Origin: Lysobacteraceae bacterium NML95-0200
Lineage (GTDB): Bacteria; Pseudomonadota; Gammaproteobacteria; Xanthomonadales; Xanthomonadaceae
Assembly: GCA_002798255.1 (NCBI GenBank)
Contig: NWQQ01000010.1
Span: 62,001-126,000 of the forward strand
Direction: 5' to 3'
Length of the DNA: 64,000 bases
Part shown: piece by piece, positions 36,598 to 46,350 of the stretch
Numbering within the stretch: the first letter of the stretch is position 1
Layout: the number at the start of each line of letters is the position of its first letter
Notes under the pieces: model-generated
The model's input: only the letters and a program-made list of their open reading frames with translations
Told to the model about the DNA's origin: nothing
Databases searched by the model: none
Position numbers and translations under genes: made by a program

Positions 36598-37413
36598 GTG
36601 AATATCCCCCGACTGCCCCGACTCATTCTGCGTTTTCCGGCTCACCAGCATAGCGACTTGCCGTTGCAGCCTGGTATGAGCCGGCTTTGCCGTGACCCGG
36701 ACTTTGACCGTGGCCTGATGCTGGCGCGCGAGGGCTGCCGCTCGCTGATTGATTTTTGTCTGGATGCACGTGGTTTGTGGTTGCATGTGGCCGAAGGCGT
36801 GGCCGGTGTGCATGTCAATGGCCGGCCGGTGCGGACTCTGGCGTTGCTGCGCGCGGGCGACTGCATTCACTGCGAAGGCGTGGAGATGTGCGTGGGCGAA
36901 GTTGCCGGGCGTGCAGCCAAAGCCTTGCCCGAGCCTGATGAATTTGATGCGCCGGAGAAGCTGCCATTTCCCGTGCTGCGCGGTTTGTGTGGCGACGACC
37001 ATGGCCGCACATTGCTGATTGACCGGTCGCTGAAAATTGGCGGCAAAGATGCGGATATCGTGCTGGAAGGTGAGCAAGACATGCTGGCGCAGATTGATTG
37101 CCGGCAAGGGCAACTCTGGTTGCAGGCGGTCAAGACCGGACAGGCTGTGCAGCTCAATGGCGAAAGCGTTGAGCTTGCGCAGCTTCAGCATGGCGACCAG
37201 TTGGCATTTGCGCCGGGCAGCCGTTATCTCTTGGAAGCGCCAGGCCAATCCGCCGCCGTGTTGGCAGCGGCACAAAAGCCTGCGGCGGCTGTGCCACAGC
37301 CAGAAGCCGGGCAAAACATGTCGCCGCGCCGCTGGCAGGTGCCGTGGCTGCTGCTGGCCGCCATTTTGAGTGCCGCGTTTTTGGCGGCTTTGCTCTGGTT
37401 CGGGGTCAAATAA
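36598..37413 (+). CDS. FHA-domain membrane-anchored protein
   Basis: 271 aa. Two FHA-like beta sandwiches (about 10-105 and 125-220; DARGLWLHVAEGVAGVHVNG and LKIGGKDADIVLEGEQ, QLWLQAVKTGQAVQLNG) are followed by a proline/alanine linker and one C-terminal membrane segment (WLLLAAILSAAFLAALLWF). FHA domains usually bind phospho-threonine peptides, but the Arg/Ser pair of a phospho-site is not clearly present. Start is GTG at 36598; upstream in-frame sequence overlaps the opposite-strand PHA-system gene. Stop is followed at once by the serC start. Confidence 0.78.
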   Translation: MNIPRLPRLILRFPAHQHSDLPLQPGMSRLCRDPDFDRGLMLAREGCRSLIDFCLDARGLWLHVAEGVAGVHVNGRPVRTLALLRAGDCIHCEGVEMCVGEVAGRAAKALPEPDEFDAPEKLPFPVLRGLCGDDHGRTLLIDRSLKIGGKDADIVLEGEQDMLAQIDCRQGQLWLQAVKTGQAVQLNGESVELAQLQHGDQLAFAPGSRYLLEAPGQSAAVLAAAQKPAAAVPQPEAGQNMSPRRWQVPWLLLAAILSAAFLAALLWFGVK

Positions 37414-38520
37414 GTGACGCGCAGCGCGTCGCCTGTCACCGGGCGGGTATTCAATTTCAGCGCCGGGCCTACGGTTTTGCCCGAGCCTGTTTTGCACAAG
37501 GCAAAACAAGAGCTGCTTGACTGGCAGGGCATCGGCGCATCGGTGGCGGAAATCAGCCATCGCAGTGCGGATTTCATCGCATTGGCCGCGCAGGCCGAGG
37601 CCGATTTGCGCGCATTGCTGCAAGTGCCGGATGACTATGCGGTGTTGTTCATGCAGGGTGGGGCGACTTTGCAGCAGGCGCTGATTGCGCTGAATTTGGC
37701 TGCCCCCGGTGCGCGCGCGGACTATCTCATCACCGGACATTGGGGCAAAACCGCATTGCAGCAGGCTGCGCCCTATGTGGATGCGCATATCGTGGCCAGC
37801 GGCGAGGCGCAGGGTTTTTGTGATGTGCCTGCGCGTGAGGACTGGCAGCTTTCGGCCGATGCGGCCTATCTGCATGTCACCGACAACGAAACCATCCACG
37901 GTGTCGAGCTGAATTTGCCGCTGGATGTGGAGGTACCGGTGGTGGCCGACTTCAGCTCCAGCATCGCCTCGCGCCCCATCCGGATACGCGACTATGGGCT
38001 GATATATGCCGGAGCGCAGAAGAACTTGGGGCCTTCGGGCATTAGCGTCGTGATTGCCGCGCGTGCCTTGCTGGAGCGCAGCGGGCAAAAGCGCGCGCCG
38101 ATTCTGGATTACCGCGCCCATCTGGCGCGCGAGTCGATGCTCAATACGCCGCCGACTTTCAATTGGTATCTGCTGGCGCTATGTCTTGCCTGGATGCGCG
38201 AGCAGGGTGGGGTGGCCGCATTCGGCGCGCGTAATGCCGCGCGGGCGCAAAAGCTCTATGCCGCGATTGATGGCTCGCAAGGCTTTTATCGCAACCGGGT
38301 TGCCACAGCGCATCGCTCGCGCATGAATGTGCCGTTTTTCCTGCCCACGGCCGAGCTGGATGCGCAGTTTGTGGCGCAGGCAGAAGCGCGCGGGCTGATT
38401 GGCCTCAAGGGACATAAAGTGGTGGGCGGCATCCGTGCCTCGCTGTATAACGCTTTGCCGGATGCGGCCGTGGATGCCCTTGTCGATTTCATGCAGGAGT
38501 TTCGCCATCGTCATGTCTGA
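37414..38520 (+). CDS. serC: Phosphoserine aminotransferase SerC
   Basis: 368 aa PLP enzyme acting in serine synthesis and in pyridoxal phosphate synthesis (with pdxA in this window). [15 protein letters not shown] is the family opening, ISHRS follows, the PLP lysine is in [18 protein letters not shown] at 37414 immediately follows the upstream stop. Overlaps aroA by 8 bases. Confidence 0.95.
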   Translation: MTRSASPVTGRVFNFSAGPTVLPEPVLHKAKQELLDWQGIGASVAEISHRSADFIALAAQAEADLRALLQVPDDYAVLFMQGGATLQQALIALNLAAPGARADYLITGHWGKTALQQAAPYVDAHIVASGEAQGFCDVPAREDWQLSADAAYLHVTDNETIHGVELNLPLDVEVPVVADFSSSIASRPIRIRDYGLIYAGAQKNLGPSGISVVIAARALLERSGQKRAPILDYRAHLARESMLNTPPTFNWYLLALCLAWMREQGGVAAFGARNAARAQKLYAAIDGSQGFYRNRVATAHRSRMNVPFFLPTAELDAQFVAQAEARGLIGLKGHKVVGGIRASLYNALPDAAVDALVDFMQEFRHRHV

Positions 38521-39832
38521 GTTTCAGCCTGCTGCCTGGATCGCCGCATCGCCGTCCCGCCCGTTACGGGGTGAAATCAGGGTGCCGGGCGATAAGTCCA
38601 TCTCGCACCGCGCCATCATGCTGGCGGCGCTGGCCGATGGCATATCGCATGTGCGTGGCTTTCTGGAAGGCGAGGACACCCGCGCGAGCGTGCGGATTTT
38701 TCAGCAACTGGGCGTGCGTATTGATACGCCGGGCGATGGTGAGCGCATCGTGCATGGCGTGGGCATTGACGGCCTTAGCGCACCTGCGGCGGCGCTTGAT
38801 TGCGGCAATTCCGGCACTGCGATGCGGCTTTTGGCCGGGCTTCTGGCAGCGCAGCCCTTTGCCTGCCAACTGATTGGCGATGAGTCGCTCAGCCGCAGGC
38901 CGATGCGCCGCGTCACCGAGCCGCTGGCGCAGATGGGGGCAGACATCCGCAGCGCAGAAGATGGCAGGCCGCCGCTTGTGATTTCTCCGGTCGGACGTTT
39001 GCAGGGCATCGCCTATCCAAGCCCGGTGGCCAGCGCCCAGGTGAAGTCCGCGCTGCTGCTGGCGGGCTTGCAGGCAGAGGGCGAGACTTGCGTGCGCGAG
39101 CCGCATCCGACCCGCGACTACACCGAGCGCATGTTGCAGGCTTTTGGTGTGAACATTGAATATCGCCCCGGTTTTGCCCGTCTCCGTGGCGGCCAGCGCC
39201 TTGCGCCCTGCGATATCGACGTGCCGAGGGATTTTTCCTCGGCCGCATTTGCGCTGGTGGCGGCGACCCTGGTGCCGGCCTCGGACATCAGCCTGCACGA
39301 TATTGGCATCGACCCGCGCCGTACCGGGCTGTTGCAGCTGCTGCAAATGATGGGTGCGGATATCGAGCTGCAAAACCGCAGGCAAACCGCGTTGGGCGAG
39401 GTCGCCAGTCTGCGTGTTCGTCATGCACCGCTGAACGGTATTGAGGTGCCAATGACGTTGGTGCCGGACATGATTGACGAGTTTCCGGTGTGCTTCGCTG
39501 CTGCTGCCTGTGCCCGTGGCACGACCCGCATTCGCGGTGCGGCCGAATTGCGGGTGAAGGAATCCGACCGCATCCGGGCGATGGCCGAAGGCCTGTGTGC
39601 GCTGGGTATTGCCGTGGATGAAACCCCGGACGGCGCCGATATCCACGGTGGCCTGCCTGTGGGCGGGGAAGTCCAGAGCCTCGGCGACCATCGCATCGCC
39701 ATGAGTTTTGCAGTGCTGGCGCAATGCGCCCGGCAGCCGGTGCGCATTGCCGATACCGCCAATGTGGCGACTTCTTACCCCGGCTTCGTGGCACAAATGC
39801 AGCGGCTGGGCTTTGCCTTGCAGGGGATGTGA
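38513..39832 (+). CDS. aroA: EPSP synthase AroA
   Basis: 439 aa. 3-phosphoshikimate 1-carboxyvinyltransferase, the penultimate common step to chorismate. [12 protein letters not shown] binds substrate, [10 protein letters not shown] is the conserved loop, and [15 protein letters not shown] and RVKESDRI follow. The GNSGTAMR loop keeps the usual glycine, so this is a class I-like glyphosate-sensitive form by motif. Start ATG 38513 inside serC. The serC-aroA pair occurs in many Gammaproteobacteria, though pheA often lies between them in Xanthomonadales and pseudomonads. Confidence 0.95.
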   Translation: MSEFQPAAWIAASPSRPLRGEIRVPGDKSISHRAIMLAALADGISHVRGFLEGEDTRASVRIFQQLGVRIDTPGDGERIVHGVGIDGLSAPAAALDCGNSGTAMRLLAGLLAAQPFACQLIGDESLSRRPMRRVTEPLAQMGADIRSAEDGRPPLVISPVGRLQGIAYPSPVASAQVKSALLLAGLQAEGETCVREPHPTRDYTERMLQAFGVNIEYRPGFARLRGGQRLAPCDIDVPRDFSSAAFALVAATLVPASDISLHDIGIDPRRTGLLQLLQMMGADIELQNRRQTALGEVASLRVRHAPLNGIEVPMTLVPDMIDEFPVCFAAAACARGTTRIRGAAELRVKESDRIRAMAEGLCALGIAVDETPDGADIHGGLPVGGEVQSLGDHRIAMSFAVLAQCARQPVRIADTANVATSYPGFVAQMQRLGFALQGM

Positions 39833-40305
39833 TGGACGCTGTGGATGATGCTGACTGGATGCGAAAGGCGCTGCAACTGGCCGCGTGTGCGGTGAGCGAG
39901 GATGATGAAATCCCGGTGGGCGCGCTAGTGGTTTCCTCCGAAGGCGCGCTTATTGGCGAGGGCTGGAACCGCAATATCAGCGAGCACGACCCCAGCGCCC
40001 ATGCCGAAATCGTCGCCATGCGTCGTGCTGGGCAGGTGCTGGGCAATCACCGTCTGTCGGGCTGCACCTTGTATGTCACCCTGGAGCCGTGCGCGATGTG
40101 CGCGATGGCGATGATTCATGCCCGGCTGGCGCGGGTGGTATTTGCCGCTTTCGACCCGAAAACCGGCGCGGCCGGCAGTGTCTTCAACCTGCTGGCCGAC
40201 CCGCGGCACAATCACCGTATTGAAGTGACTGGCGGCGTGCTGGCCGATGAGGCCGGGCAGCGGCTGCGCGAGTATTTCCGCGGCAAGCGTAGCAAAAAGC
40301 CGTGA
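39832..40305 (+). CDS. tadA: tRNA-specific adenosine deaminase TadA
   Basis: 157 aa. Deaminates A34 of tRNA-Arg(ACG) to inosine. Zinc site: AHAEIVAM (catalytic Glu) and [12 protein letters not shown]. Opening [10 protein letters not shown] and [10 protein letters not shown] are typical. ATG overlaps the aroA stop by one base. Confidence 0.94.
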   Translation: MDAVDDADWMRKALQLAACAVSEDDEIPVGALVVSSEGALIGEGWNRNISEHDPSAHAEIVAMRRAGQVLGNHRLSGCTLYVTLEPCAMCAMAMIHARLARVVFAAFDPKTGAAGSVFNLLADPRHNHRIEVTGGVLADEAGQRLREYFRGKRSKKP

Positions 40306-40337
40306 CAAATCCCGTCAACCTTCCCAAGAACAAACCC

Positions 40338-40901
40338 ATGCAAGAGAACAAGCAACAGCGCCTGATTTGGATTGACCTGGAAATGACCGGGCTGGATACC
40401 GACCGCGACGAGATTCTGGAAATCGCCACCTTGGTGACCGATGCCGAACTCAATATCCTTGCCGAAGGCCCGGAGCTTGCCATCGCCCAGCCGCTGCAAA
40501 AGCTTGAAGCGATGGACGAATGGAACCGCAATCAGCACGGCAAATCCGGCCTGTGGCGGCGGGTACTGGAAGAAGGCGTGCCGATGGCCGAGGCCGAGGC
40601 ACAGACGCTGGCCTTTTTGCGCCAATGGGTGCCCGAGCGCACTTCGCCGATGTGCGGCAATTCCATCTGCCAGGACCGGCGCTTTTTGCACCGGCAGATG
40701 CCGCAGCTGGAGCATTATTTCCACTACCGCAATCTGGATGTTTCAACGCTTAAAGAGCTGGCGCGCCGCTGGGCGCCAGAAGTGCTGGAGAGCCTGCACA
40801 AGGCGGGCGCGCATACGGCGCTGAGTGACATCCGCGAGTCGGTGGCCGAACTTAGGCACTATCGCCAGCATATCGCCGCTTTTGCCCTGCCGGGGGCTTG
40901 A
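40338..40901 (+). CDS. orn: Oligoribonuclease Orn
   Basis: 187 aa DEDDh 3'-5' exonuclease that clears di- to short oligoribonucleotides, including pGpG from c-di-GMP breakdown. Acidic residues: [20 protein letters not shown], and [10 protein letters not shown] with the catalytic His. ATG 40338 is preferred to a GTG at 40302 overlapping the tadA stop. Relevant partner of FimX-type c-di-GMP signalling also in the window. Confidence 0.95.
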   Translation: MQENKQQRLIWIDLEMTGLDTDRDEILEIATLVTDAELNILAEGPELAIAQPLQKLEAMDEWNRNQHGKSGLWRRVLEEGVPMAEAEAQTLAFLRQWVPERTSPMCGNSICQDRRFLHRQMPQLEHYFHYRNLDVSTLKELARRWAPEVLESLHKAGAHTALSDIRESVAELRHYRQHIAAFALPGA

Positions 40902-40929
40902 GGGAGTAGCAGCGCATAGCTGAATATGA

Positions 40930-40964
40930 AACGCCGCGCCTGATGGGGTATCCGGCGCGGCGTT
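40930..40964. terminator. Hairpin between convergent orn and mscS
   Basis: Perfect 11-bp stem AACGCCGCGCC (40930-40940) with 40954-40964 and a 13-base loop. T tails are poor on both strands (TTGCTTC, TTTCATATTC). Position between convergent genes suggests a bidirectional terminator. Confidence 0.6.
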
Positions 40965-40983
40965 GCTTCAGGCAGCGGCTTGT

Positions 40984-41898
40984 TTATTGCTCGGATGCCG
41001 CCTGCTCCAGCAGCTTGTCCGGCAACATGCCCAGCTTACCGGGACTCGGGTGGTGATAGACATGCAGGTCGCGTTGCGGGAAGGGGATGCTGATACCTTC
41101 ATCGGTGAACTGGCGATGGATGCCTTCCAGCAGGTCGCTGCGGGTTTGAATCACATCGGCGCTCTTCACCCACACGCGCAGGGACAGATCCACACTGCTT
41201 TCGCCAAGGCCAGTGACCAGCACGGCCGTAGCCGGGTTTTTCAGCACCTTGGGATGGTTTTTTGCCAGCTCCAGCAGCACCTCGCGCGCCTGGTCGATGC
41301 GATCGTCATAGCCGATGCCCACGGCCAAATCAATCCGGCGCAGTGGCCGCCGGGTGATATTGACGATGGCGGCTTTGGTGATTTCGCTGTTGGGCAGCAC
41401 GATGACTTCGTTCTGGTAGGTGCGCAAAGTGGTGGTGAAGATACGCACTTGCTCAATGACCCCTTCTTGCCCGGCCACGCGCACGCTGTCACCGGCCTTG
41501 AACGGGCGCAGCATGATCAGCATCACCCCGGAGGCGATATTGGAAAGCGAATCCTTCAGCGCCAGGCCGATGGCAAGACCGGCGGCACCGAGTGCAGCCA
41601 GCAGTGAAGTGGTGGGGATGCCGAGTTTTTGCAGGGCGGCAATGACAATCACGACCATCAGCCCGGCGAAGGCGATATTGCGCAGGAAGCTGCGCAGGAT
41701 GTCATCCACCTGAAAGCGCAGCAGTACCCGGTCGAGCACACCAATCAGGCGCCTGGCCAGCCACCAGCCGATGATGCCGATGGCCAGAGCTGCCAAGAGG
41801 TCGAGCAATTTGTTGGCCGCACCGGCACTGAGCCAGGCCTGGAGGTCAAACAGGGTTTTGGCCGGTGTTGCGGGCACAGTGGGAGGGACTTGCATCAT
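40984..41898 (-). CDS. mscS: Mechanosensitive channel MscS
   Basis: About 304 aa. Small-conductance stretch-activated channel that releases solutes on hypo-osmotic shock. Three membrane segments (about 30-55, 65-90, 95-120) with the pore-lining TM3 glycine/alanine pattern GAAGLAIGLALKDSLSN, then the beta domain RPFKAGDSVRVAGQEG and the alpha/beta C-terminal domain. Start ATG at 41898 or 41895. The C-terminal tail is a little longer than in E. coli. Confidence 0.93.
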   Translation of the reverse strand: MMQVPPTVPATPAKTLFDLQAWLSAGAANKLLDLLAALAIGIIGWWLARRLIGVLDRVLLRFQVDDILRSFLRNIAFAGLMVVIVIAALQKLGIPTTSLLAALGAAGLAIGLALKDSLSNIASGVMLIMLRPFKAGDSVRVAGQEGVIEQVRIFTTTLRTYQNEVIVLPNSEITKAAIVNITRRPLRRIDLAVGIGYDDRIDQAREVLLELAKNHPKVLKNPATAVLVTGLGESSVDLSLRVWVKSADVIQTRSDLLEGIHRQFTDEGISIPFPQRDLHVYHHPSPGKLGMLPDKLLEQAASEQ

Positions 41899-41925
41899 GG
41901 TAAGGATTTTCCGTTTTGCGGGAAG

Positions 41926-41951
41926 GCAAACGCCCCTTGCGGGGCGTTTGG
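41926..41951 (-). terminator. Terminator after ppsA
   Basis: Stem AAACGCCCC/GGGGCGTTT (41928-41936 with 41941-41949), loop TTGC. On the minus strand only a short T run follows. Lies 40 bases after the ppsA stop and before the mscS start. Confidence 0.68.
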
Positions 41952-41990
41952 GTAAGTCTAATGGTGCAGCGTCAAGGCTGTGTTGAAGGC

Positions 41991-44375
41991 TCAAGCGGAT
42001 TTGCTGCTGGCAAGCTTCAGCCAGGTATCCACCACGGTATCGGGGTTCAGCGATACCGATTCGATGCCTTCGTCCATCAGCCACTGGGCAAGGTCGGGGT
42101 GGTCGCTCGGCCCCTGGCCGCAGATGCCGACATACTTGCCCTTGCGGCGTGCGGCCTGGATTGCCATCGACAGCATTTTCTTCACTGCCGGGTCGCGCTC
42201 GTCAAACAGGTTGGCGACGATGCTGGAATCGCGGTCAAGCCCCAGGGTGAGCTGGGTCATGTCGTTGGAGCCGATGGAGAAGCCATCGAAGATGTCGAGA
42301 AACTCCTCGGCCAGCAAGGCATTGGAGGGCACTTCGCACATCATGATGACTTTCAGGCCGTTCTCGCCTTGCTTCAGGCCATTCTTGGCCAGCACCTCGA
42401 TGACCTTGCGGCCTTCGTCCAGGGTGCGCACGAAGGGAATCATCACCCACAGATTGTCAAGGCCCATGCTCTCGCGCACGCGCTTGACCGCGCGGCATTC
42501 CAGCGCGAAAGCTTCGGCAAAGCTGGGGTCGATGTAGCGGCTGGCGCCGCGGAAGCCAATCATCGGGTTTTCTTCGTGCGGCTCGTATTTCTGCCCGCCG
42601 ATGAGGTTGGCGTATTCGTTGGACTTGAAGTCCGACAGGCGCACGATGACCGGGTTGGGCGCCACCGAGGCAGTGATGGTGGCAATACCTTCGGCCAGAC
42701 GATCCACATAGAAATCCACCGGCGAGGCATAACCGGCCATTTTCTGGTCGATGCGCTTGCGGGTTTCGGCATCCTGGCGGTCGTATTCCAGCAGCGCCTT
42801 GGGATGCACGCCGATATGGCTGGCGATAATCATTTCAAGCCGCGCCAGGCCAATCCCGGCATTGGGCATCTGGCCAAAGTCGAAGGCGCGCTCGGGGTTG
42901 GCGACGTTCATCATGATTTTCAGCGGCGCCGGCGGCATGTTGCCGAGGTCAGTGGTGTTGCGCTCAAAGGGCAGGGCGCCCTTGTAGATAAAGCCGGTGT
43001 CACCTTCGGCACAGCTCACCGTGACCGCATCGCCATCGGTGATGGTGTCAAGCGCATTGCCAGTGCCGACCACGGCCGGTACGCCCAGTTCGCGGGCGAT
43101 GATGGCGGCATGACAGGTGCGCCCGCCACGGTTGGTGACGATGGCCGCCGCGCGCTTCATTACCGGCTCCCAGTCCGGGTCGGTCATGTCGGCGACCAGC
43201 ACGTCGCCCGGCTGCACGCGGTTCATGTCATCCAGACAGCGCACCACGCGTGCGGTGCCTGCGCCGATTTTCTGGCCGATGGCGCGGCCTTCGGCCAGCA
43301 CTTCGCCGCGCTGTTGCAGGGTGTAGCGTTCAATCTGGGTGGCCTTGGCGCGCGATTTCACCGTTTCCGGGCGCGCTTGCAGGATGTAGAGCTTGCCGGT
43401 GGCGCCGTCCTTGCCCCATTCCACGTCCATCGGACGGCCATAGTGCTGCTCGATGATGAGCGCCTGGCGGGAAAGTTCGGCCACGTCCGCGTCGCTGATG
43501 GAGAACTTGCCGCGCAAATCCTGCGGCGTCTCCTCGGTGCGTACGCGCTCGCCGGGCACATCCGAATACACCATGCGCAATTGCTTGCTGCCAAGCGCGC
43601 GGCGCAGGATGGCGGGCTTGCCGGCTTTCAGGGTGGGCTTGTAGACATAGAACTCGTCCGGGTTGACCGCGCCTTGTACCACCATTTCGCCGAGGCCATA
43701 GCTGGCGGTGACAAACACCACATCGCGGAAGCCCGATTCGGTATCAAGGGTGAACAGCACGCCGGAGGCGCCGATATCCGAGCGCACCATCTGTTGCACC
43801 CCGGCGGAGAGGAATACGTCCTCGTGCTTGAAGCCGTGATGCACGCGGTAGGCGATGGCGCGGTCGTTGTAGAGGCTGGCAAACACTTCCTTGACCTTGT
43901 GCACCACATCATCGGCGCCGGTGACATTGAGGAAGGTTTCCTGCTGCCCGGCAAACGAGGCATCGGGCAGGTCTTCGGCGGTGGCCGAGGAGCGCACTGC
44001 CACGGCCAGCCTGTCGCTGCCTGCTTCCTGGGACATCTGCGCATAAGCGGCACGAATATCCGCTTCCAGCTCCGGCTGTAGCGGTGCATCAATCACCCAG
44101 CCACGGATTTCCGCGCCGGCAGCGGTCAGTGCAGGCACGTCTTCCACATCAAGACCGGTCAGGCGGTCATAGATGCGCGCATGCAGGTTGTTATGGGCGA
44201 TGAAGGCTTTGAAGGCATCTGCGGTGGTGGCAAAACCACCGGGCACCGAAACACCGAGTCCGGAAAGCTGGCCAATCATCTCGCCAAGCGAGGAATTTTT
44301 GCCGCCCACTTGGGCAAGGTCGGACAGGCGAAGGTCTTTCAGCCAGAGAATATTGGCGCTCAAGGCAGGCTCCAT
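41991..44375 (-). CDS. ppsA: Phosphoenolpyruvate synthase PpsA
   Basis: 794 aa. Makes PEP from pyruvate and ATP for gluconeogenesis. ATP-grasp N-terminal domain ([31 protein letters not shown]), the phosphohistidine in [15 protein letters not shown], and the PEP/pyruvate barrel with GFRGASRYI and [10 protein letters not shown]. Full length. Divergent from ppsR, whose product regulates it. Confidence 0.96.
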   Translation of the reverse strand: MEPALSANILWLKDLRLSDLAQVGGKNSSLGEMIGQLSGLGVSVPGGFATTADAFKAFIAHNNLHARIYDRLTGLDVEDVPALTAAGAEIRGWVIDAPLQPELEADIRAAYAQMSQEAGSDRLAVAVRSSATAEDLPDASFAGQQETFLNVTGADDVVHKVKEVFASLYNDRAIAYRVHHGFKHEDVFLSAGVQQMVRSDIGASGVLFTLDTESGFRDVVFVTASYGLGEMVVQGAVNPDEFYVYKPTLKAGKPAILRRALGSKQLRMVYSDVPGERVRTEETPQDLRGKFSISDADVAELSRQALIIEQHYGRPMDVEWGKDGATGKLYILQARPETVKSRAKATQIERYTLQQRGEVLAEGRAIGQKIGAGTARVVRCLDDMNRVQPGDVLVADMTDPDWEPVMKRAAAIVTNRGGRTCHAAIIARELGVPAVVGTGNALDTITDGDAVTVSCAEGDTGFIYKGALPFERNTTDLGNMPPAPLKIMMNVANPERAFDFGQMPNAGIGLARLEMIIASHIGVHPKALLEYDRQDAETRKRIDQKMAGYASPVDFYVDRLAEGIATITASVAPNPVIVRLSDFKSNEYANLIGGQKYEPHEENPMIGFRGASRYIDPSFAEAFALECRAVKRVRESMGLDNLWVMIPFVRTLDEGRKVIEVLAKNGLKQGENGLKVIMMCEVPSNALLAEEFLDIFDGFSIGSNDMTQLTLGLDRDSSIVANLFDERDPAVKKMLSMAIQAARRKGKYVGICGQGPSDHPDLAQWLMDEGIESVSLNPDTVVDTWLKLASSKSA

Positions 44376-44465
44376 TGGGTAACGAGATGAAGAAAGGTGC
44401 GCGGCAGGGCCGGCAACGCGCTATTTTAGCAAGCTAAGCCGCCTTGTTTGTCCTGGAGTGTACGC

Positions 44466-45287
44466 ATGCCTCATACCCGCCCAGTTTTCTATGTGTCCGA
44501 TGGCACCGGCATTACCGCTGAAACCATTGGCCAGAGCCTGTTGACCCAATTTACCCACCATGAGTTTGCCAAGGACCGTTTGCCCTTTGTCGATACCCCG
44601 GAAAAAGCCCGTATTGCCGCCGAAACCATCCGCAAAGCCGGGGAGGCGGCAGGGGTGCGTGCCGTGGTGGTCAATACCTGCGTGGACGAGGAGCTGAGCG
44701 CTATCTTGGCTGAAAGCGGAGCGTTGATGCTGGATGTGTTCGCCCCGTTTATCGCGCCACTGGAAGAAGAATTCCAGGCCAAGCGCCAGCCGCGGGTGGG
44801 CAGGGCGCATGGCATTGTCGATTTCGACAGCTATCACCAGCGCATCAATGCCATGAACTATGCACTGACCCACGATGACGGCATGCGCGTGGACTATAGC
44901 GATGCCGACCTGATTCTGGTGGGGGTTTCGCGCGCCGGCAAAACCCCGACTTGCGTGTATCTGGCGCTGCATCATGGCGTGCGCGCGGCCAATTACCCGC
45001 TGACCGACGAAGACCTGGAAAGCGACCGTCTGCCGCCGCGCCTTCGGCCTTATCGCAACAAGCTGTTTGGCCTGACCATCGATGCCGACCGCTTGCAGCA
45101 AATCCGGCAGGAGCGCCGCCCGAACTCGCGTTACGCCGAGGCCAATACCATCAAACGCGAGCTGGAGGCTGCCGAAGCCATGTTCCGCAATGAACGCATT
45201 CCGGTGCTATCCACCACCCATGCCTCCATCGAGGAAATCGCAAGCCGGGTACTGGAAGAGCTGGGCATCAACCGTGAAATGTTCTGA
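44466..45287 (+). CDS. ppsR: PEP synthetase regulatory protein PpsR
   Basis: 273 aa bifunctional kinase/pyrophosphorylase (DUF299) that inactivates PpsA with ADP and reactivates it with phosphate. Opening [15 protein letters not shown] is diagnostic; P-loop [30 protein letters not shown] near the C-terminus. ATG 44466 follows TGGAG. Divergent from ppsA across 90 bases. Confidence 0.95.
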   Translation: MPHTRPVFYVSDGTGITAETIGQSLLTQFTHHEFAKDRLPFVDTPEKARIAAETIRKAGEAAGVRAVVVNTCVDEELSAILAESGALMLDVFAPFIAPLEEEFQAKRQPRVGRAHGIVDFDSYHQRINAMNYALTHDDGMRVDYSDADLILVGVSRAGKTPTCVYLALHHGVRAANYPLTDEDLESDRLPPRLRPYRNKLFGLTIDADRLQQIRQERRPNSRYAEANTIKRELEAAEAMFRNERIPVLSTTHASIEEIASRVLEELGINREMF

Positions 45288-45296
45288 AATATCCAC

Positions 45297-45788
45297 GTGA
45301 GCGCAGTTCTCTCCCGCATCGAACGCCTGCCCAGACTCAGCCGCCTTGGCTGGCTGATGGGCTTGTATGCAGAAAACCACCGCAAGCTGGAGCGTTTGCT
45401 GTCACCTGCCAGCCTTGCCGAAGGCCGGTACCTGTGCGCGCCGGCTGGGCGGCTGCCTTTGCGGCTTGAAATCATCTGCCAGCATCGCTTCACTACCGAG
45501 CTTGCATTGAACTACGAAATGCGTGATGCGGCTGCAGCCCACAGCCTGCCTGACCCGGCAGCACATATCCGTTGCTACCACGATGCCCGCCAGGCGGAAG
45601 CCACACATTTTCACGTCAGCCGCCGCTGGCAGGATGTGCTCGGGCTTGCACCATCGCCGCAGGTGATGCTCGACCACCGCCTCAGGATGAATACCTTTCT
45701 GTCCAAATGGCTGGACTATCTGCATGAGCAGGGCTATGGCCGACAGGCGCTGCAAGCCATCCCGGCAAAGGTTTTGCCAAAAGGATGA
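45297..45788 (+). CDS. DUF1249 (YqiB-like) protein
   Basis: 163 aa cytoplasmic protein. YAENHRKLERLL, IRCYHDARQAEA and HRLRMNTFLSKWLDYL match the YqiB/DUF1249 pattern as I know it. Biochemical function unknown. GTG start 9 bases after ppsR; probably co-transcribed with it. In other bacteria the family sits near nudF and cpdA, which are not here. Confidence 0.82.
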   Translation: MSAVLSRIERLPRLSRLGWLMGLYAENHRKLERLLSPASLAEGRYLCAPAGRLPLRLEIICQHRFTTELALNYEMRDAAAAHSLPDPAAHIRCYHDARQAEATHFHVSRRWQDVLGLAPSPQVMLDHRLRMNTFLSKWLDYLHEQGYGRQALQAIPAKVLPKG

Positions 45789-45807
45789 AAATTTTTTGAA
45801 AAAAGTA

Positions 45808-45835
45808 TTGACGTCGCGAAAAAAGGCTCTATTAT
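45808..45835 (+). promoter_or_regulatory. Sigma-70 promoter of the tRNA cluster
   Basis: TTGACG (45808-45813), 16-bp spacer, TATTAT (45830-45835), 19 bases before tRNA-Ala. An A/T-rich tract upstream (45789-45804) could act as an UP element. The GC-rich discriminator typical of stringent stable-RNA promoters is not obvious. Confidence 0.85.
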
Positions 45836-45854
45836 TTCCAACTCCACAGCACGT

Positions 45855-45930
45855 GGGGCCATAGCTCAGCTGGGAGAGCGCCTGCATGGCATGCAGGAGG
45901 TCAGCGGTTCGATCCCGCTTGGCTCCACCA
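45855..45930 (+). tRNA. tRNA-Ala(GGC)
   Basis: 76 nt cloverleaf: acceptor GGGGCCA/TGGCTCC with one G-U pair at position 3, D-arm TAGCTCAGCTGGGAGAGC, anticodon stem CCTGC/GCAGG with loop ATGGCAT (GGC, alanine), T-arm GGTTCGATCCC, encoded CCA. Confidence 0.97.
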
Positions 45931-45975
45931 ATATTCGCTAAACTGGTTTGCCTCATCAGTTTTGCAAGAAACGAC

Positions 45976-46051
45976 GTCCCTATCGTCTAGAGGCCTAGGA
46001 CACAACCCTTTCACGGTTGCGACCGGGGTTCGAATCCCCGTAGGGACGCCA
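45976..46051 (+). tRNA. tRNA-Glu(TTC), first copy
   Basis: 76 nt: acceptor GTCCCTA/TAGGGAC, anticodon stem CAACC/GGTTG with loop CTTTCAC (TTC, glutamate), T-arm GGTTCGAATCC, encoded CCA. Follows tRNA-Ala by 45 bases and precedes a terminator. Confidence 0.97.
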
Positions 46052-46057
46052 CTATAA

Positions 46058-46088
46058 AGCCTCCGATGGAAGTCGGAGGTTTTCTTTT
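46058..46088 (+). terminator. Terminator after first tRNA-Glu
   Basis: CCTCCGA/TCGGAGG stem with a 6-base loop (TGGAAG), then TTTTCTTTT. Seven bases after the tRNA. Since a second tRNA-Glu follows, read-through or a separate promoter is needed for it. Confidence 0.88.
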
Positions 46089-46137
46089 CAAAACCGGCAA
46101 TATTGAAGCCTTGTCAATCTTGCCAGCAACAACCGAC

Positions 46138-46213
46138 GTCCCCATCGTCTAGAGGCCTAGGACACAACCCTTTCACGGTTGCGACCGGGGTTCGAATCCC
46201 CGTGGGGACGCCA
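46138..46213 (+). tRNA. tRNA-Glu(TTC), second copy
   Basis: Identical to the first copy except acceptor pair 6, where T-A is replaced by C-G (GTCCCCA/TGGGGAC). Same anticodon TTC and encoded CCA. Confidence 0.97.
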
Positions 46214-46219
46214 ATCTGT

Positions 46220-46252
46220 ATAAACCCTGGCTCTGTGCTGGGGTTTTTCTTT
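46220..46252 (+). terminator. Terminator after second tRNA-Glu
   Basis: AAACCC (46222-46227) pairs with GGGTTT (46241-46246) around an inner weak stem, followed by TTTCTTT. Located about 8 bases past the tRNA. Confidence 0.75.
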
Positions 46253-46350
46253 AGCCGGTTAACGCCGACGACAAAGATGTTAAGGCGTGCCTATGCGTTG
46301 ACAGGCACCGTATGCTGGATGACTCTGCATACGGCTTGGCGTGCGCAGGC

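Noticed and set aside
36511-38121. Long minus-strand extension upstream of the PHA-system protein
   Set aside because: It runs antisense through the FHA gene and serC; the family homology starts at the ATG at 36510.
38564-39796. 410-codon frame opposite aroA
   Set aside because: Antisense to a complete aroA; no protein family features.
41916-44081. 721-codon open frame opposite ppsA
   Set aside because: Antisense to a full-length, motif-complete ppsA; composition is typical of a GC-rich shadow frame and no family motif is seen.
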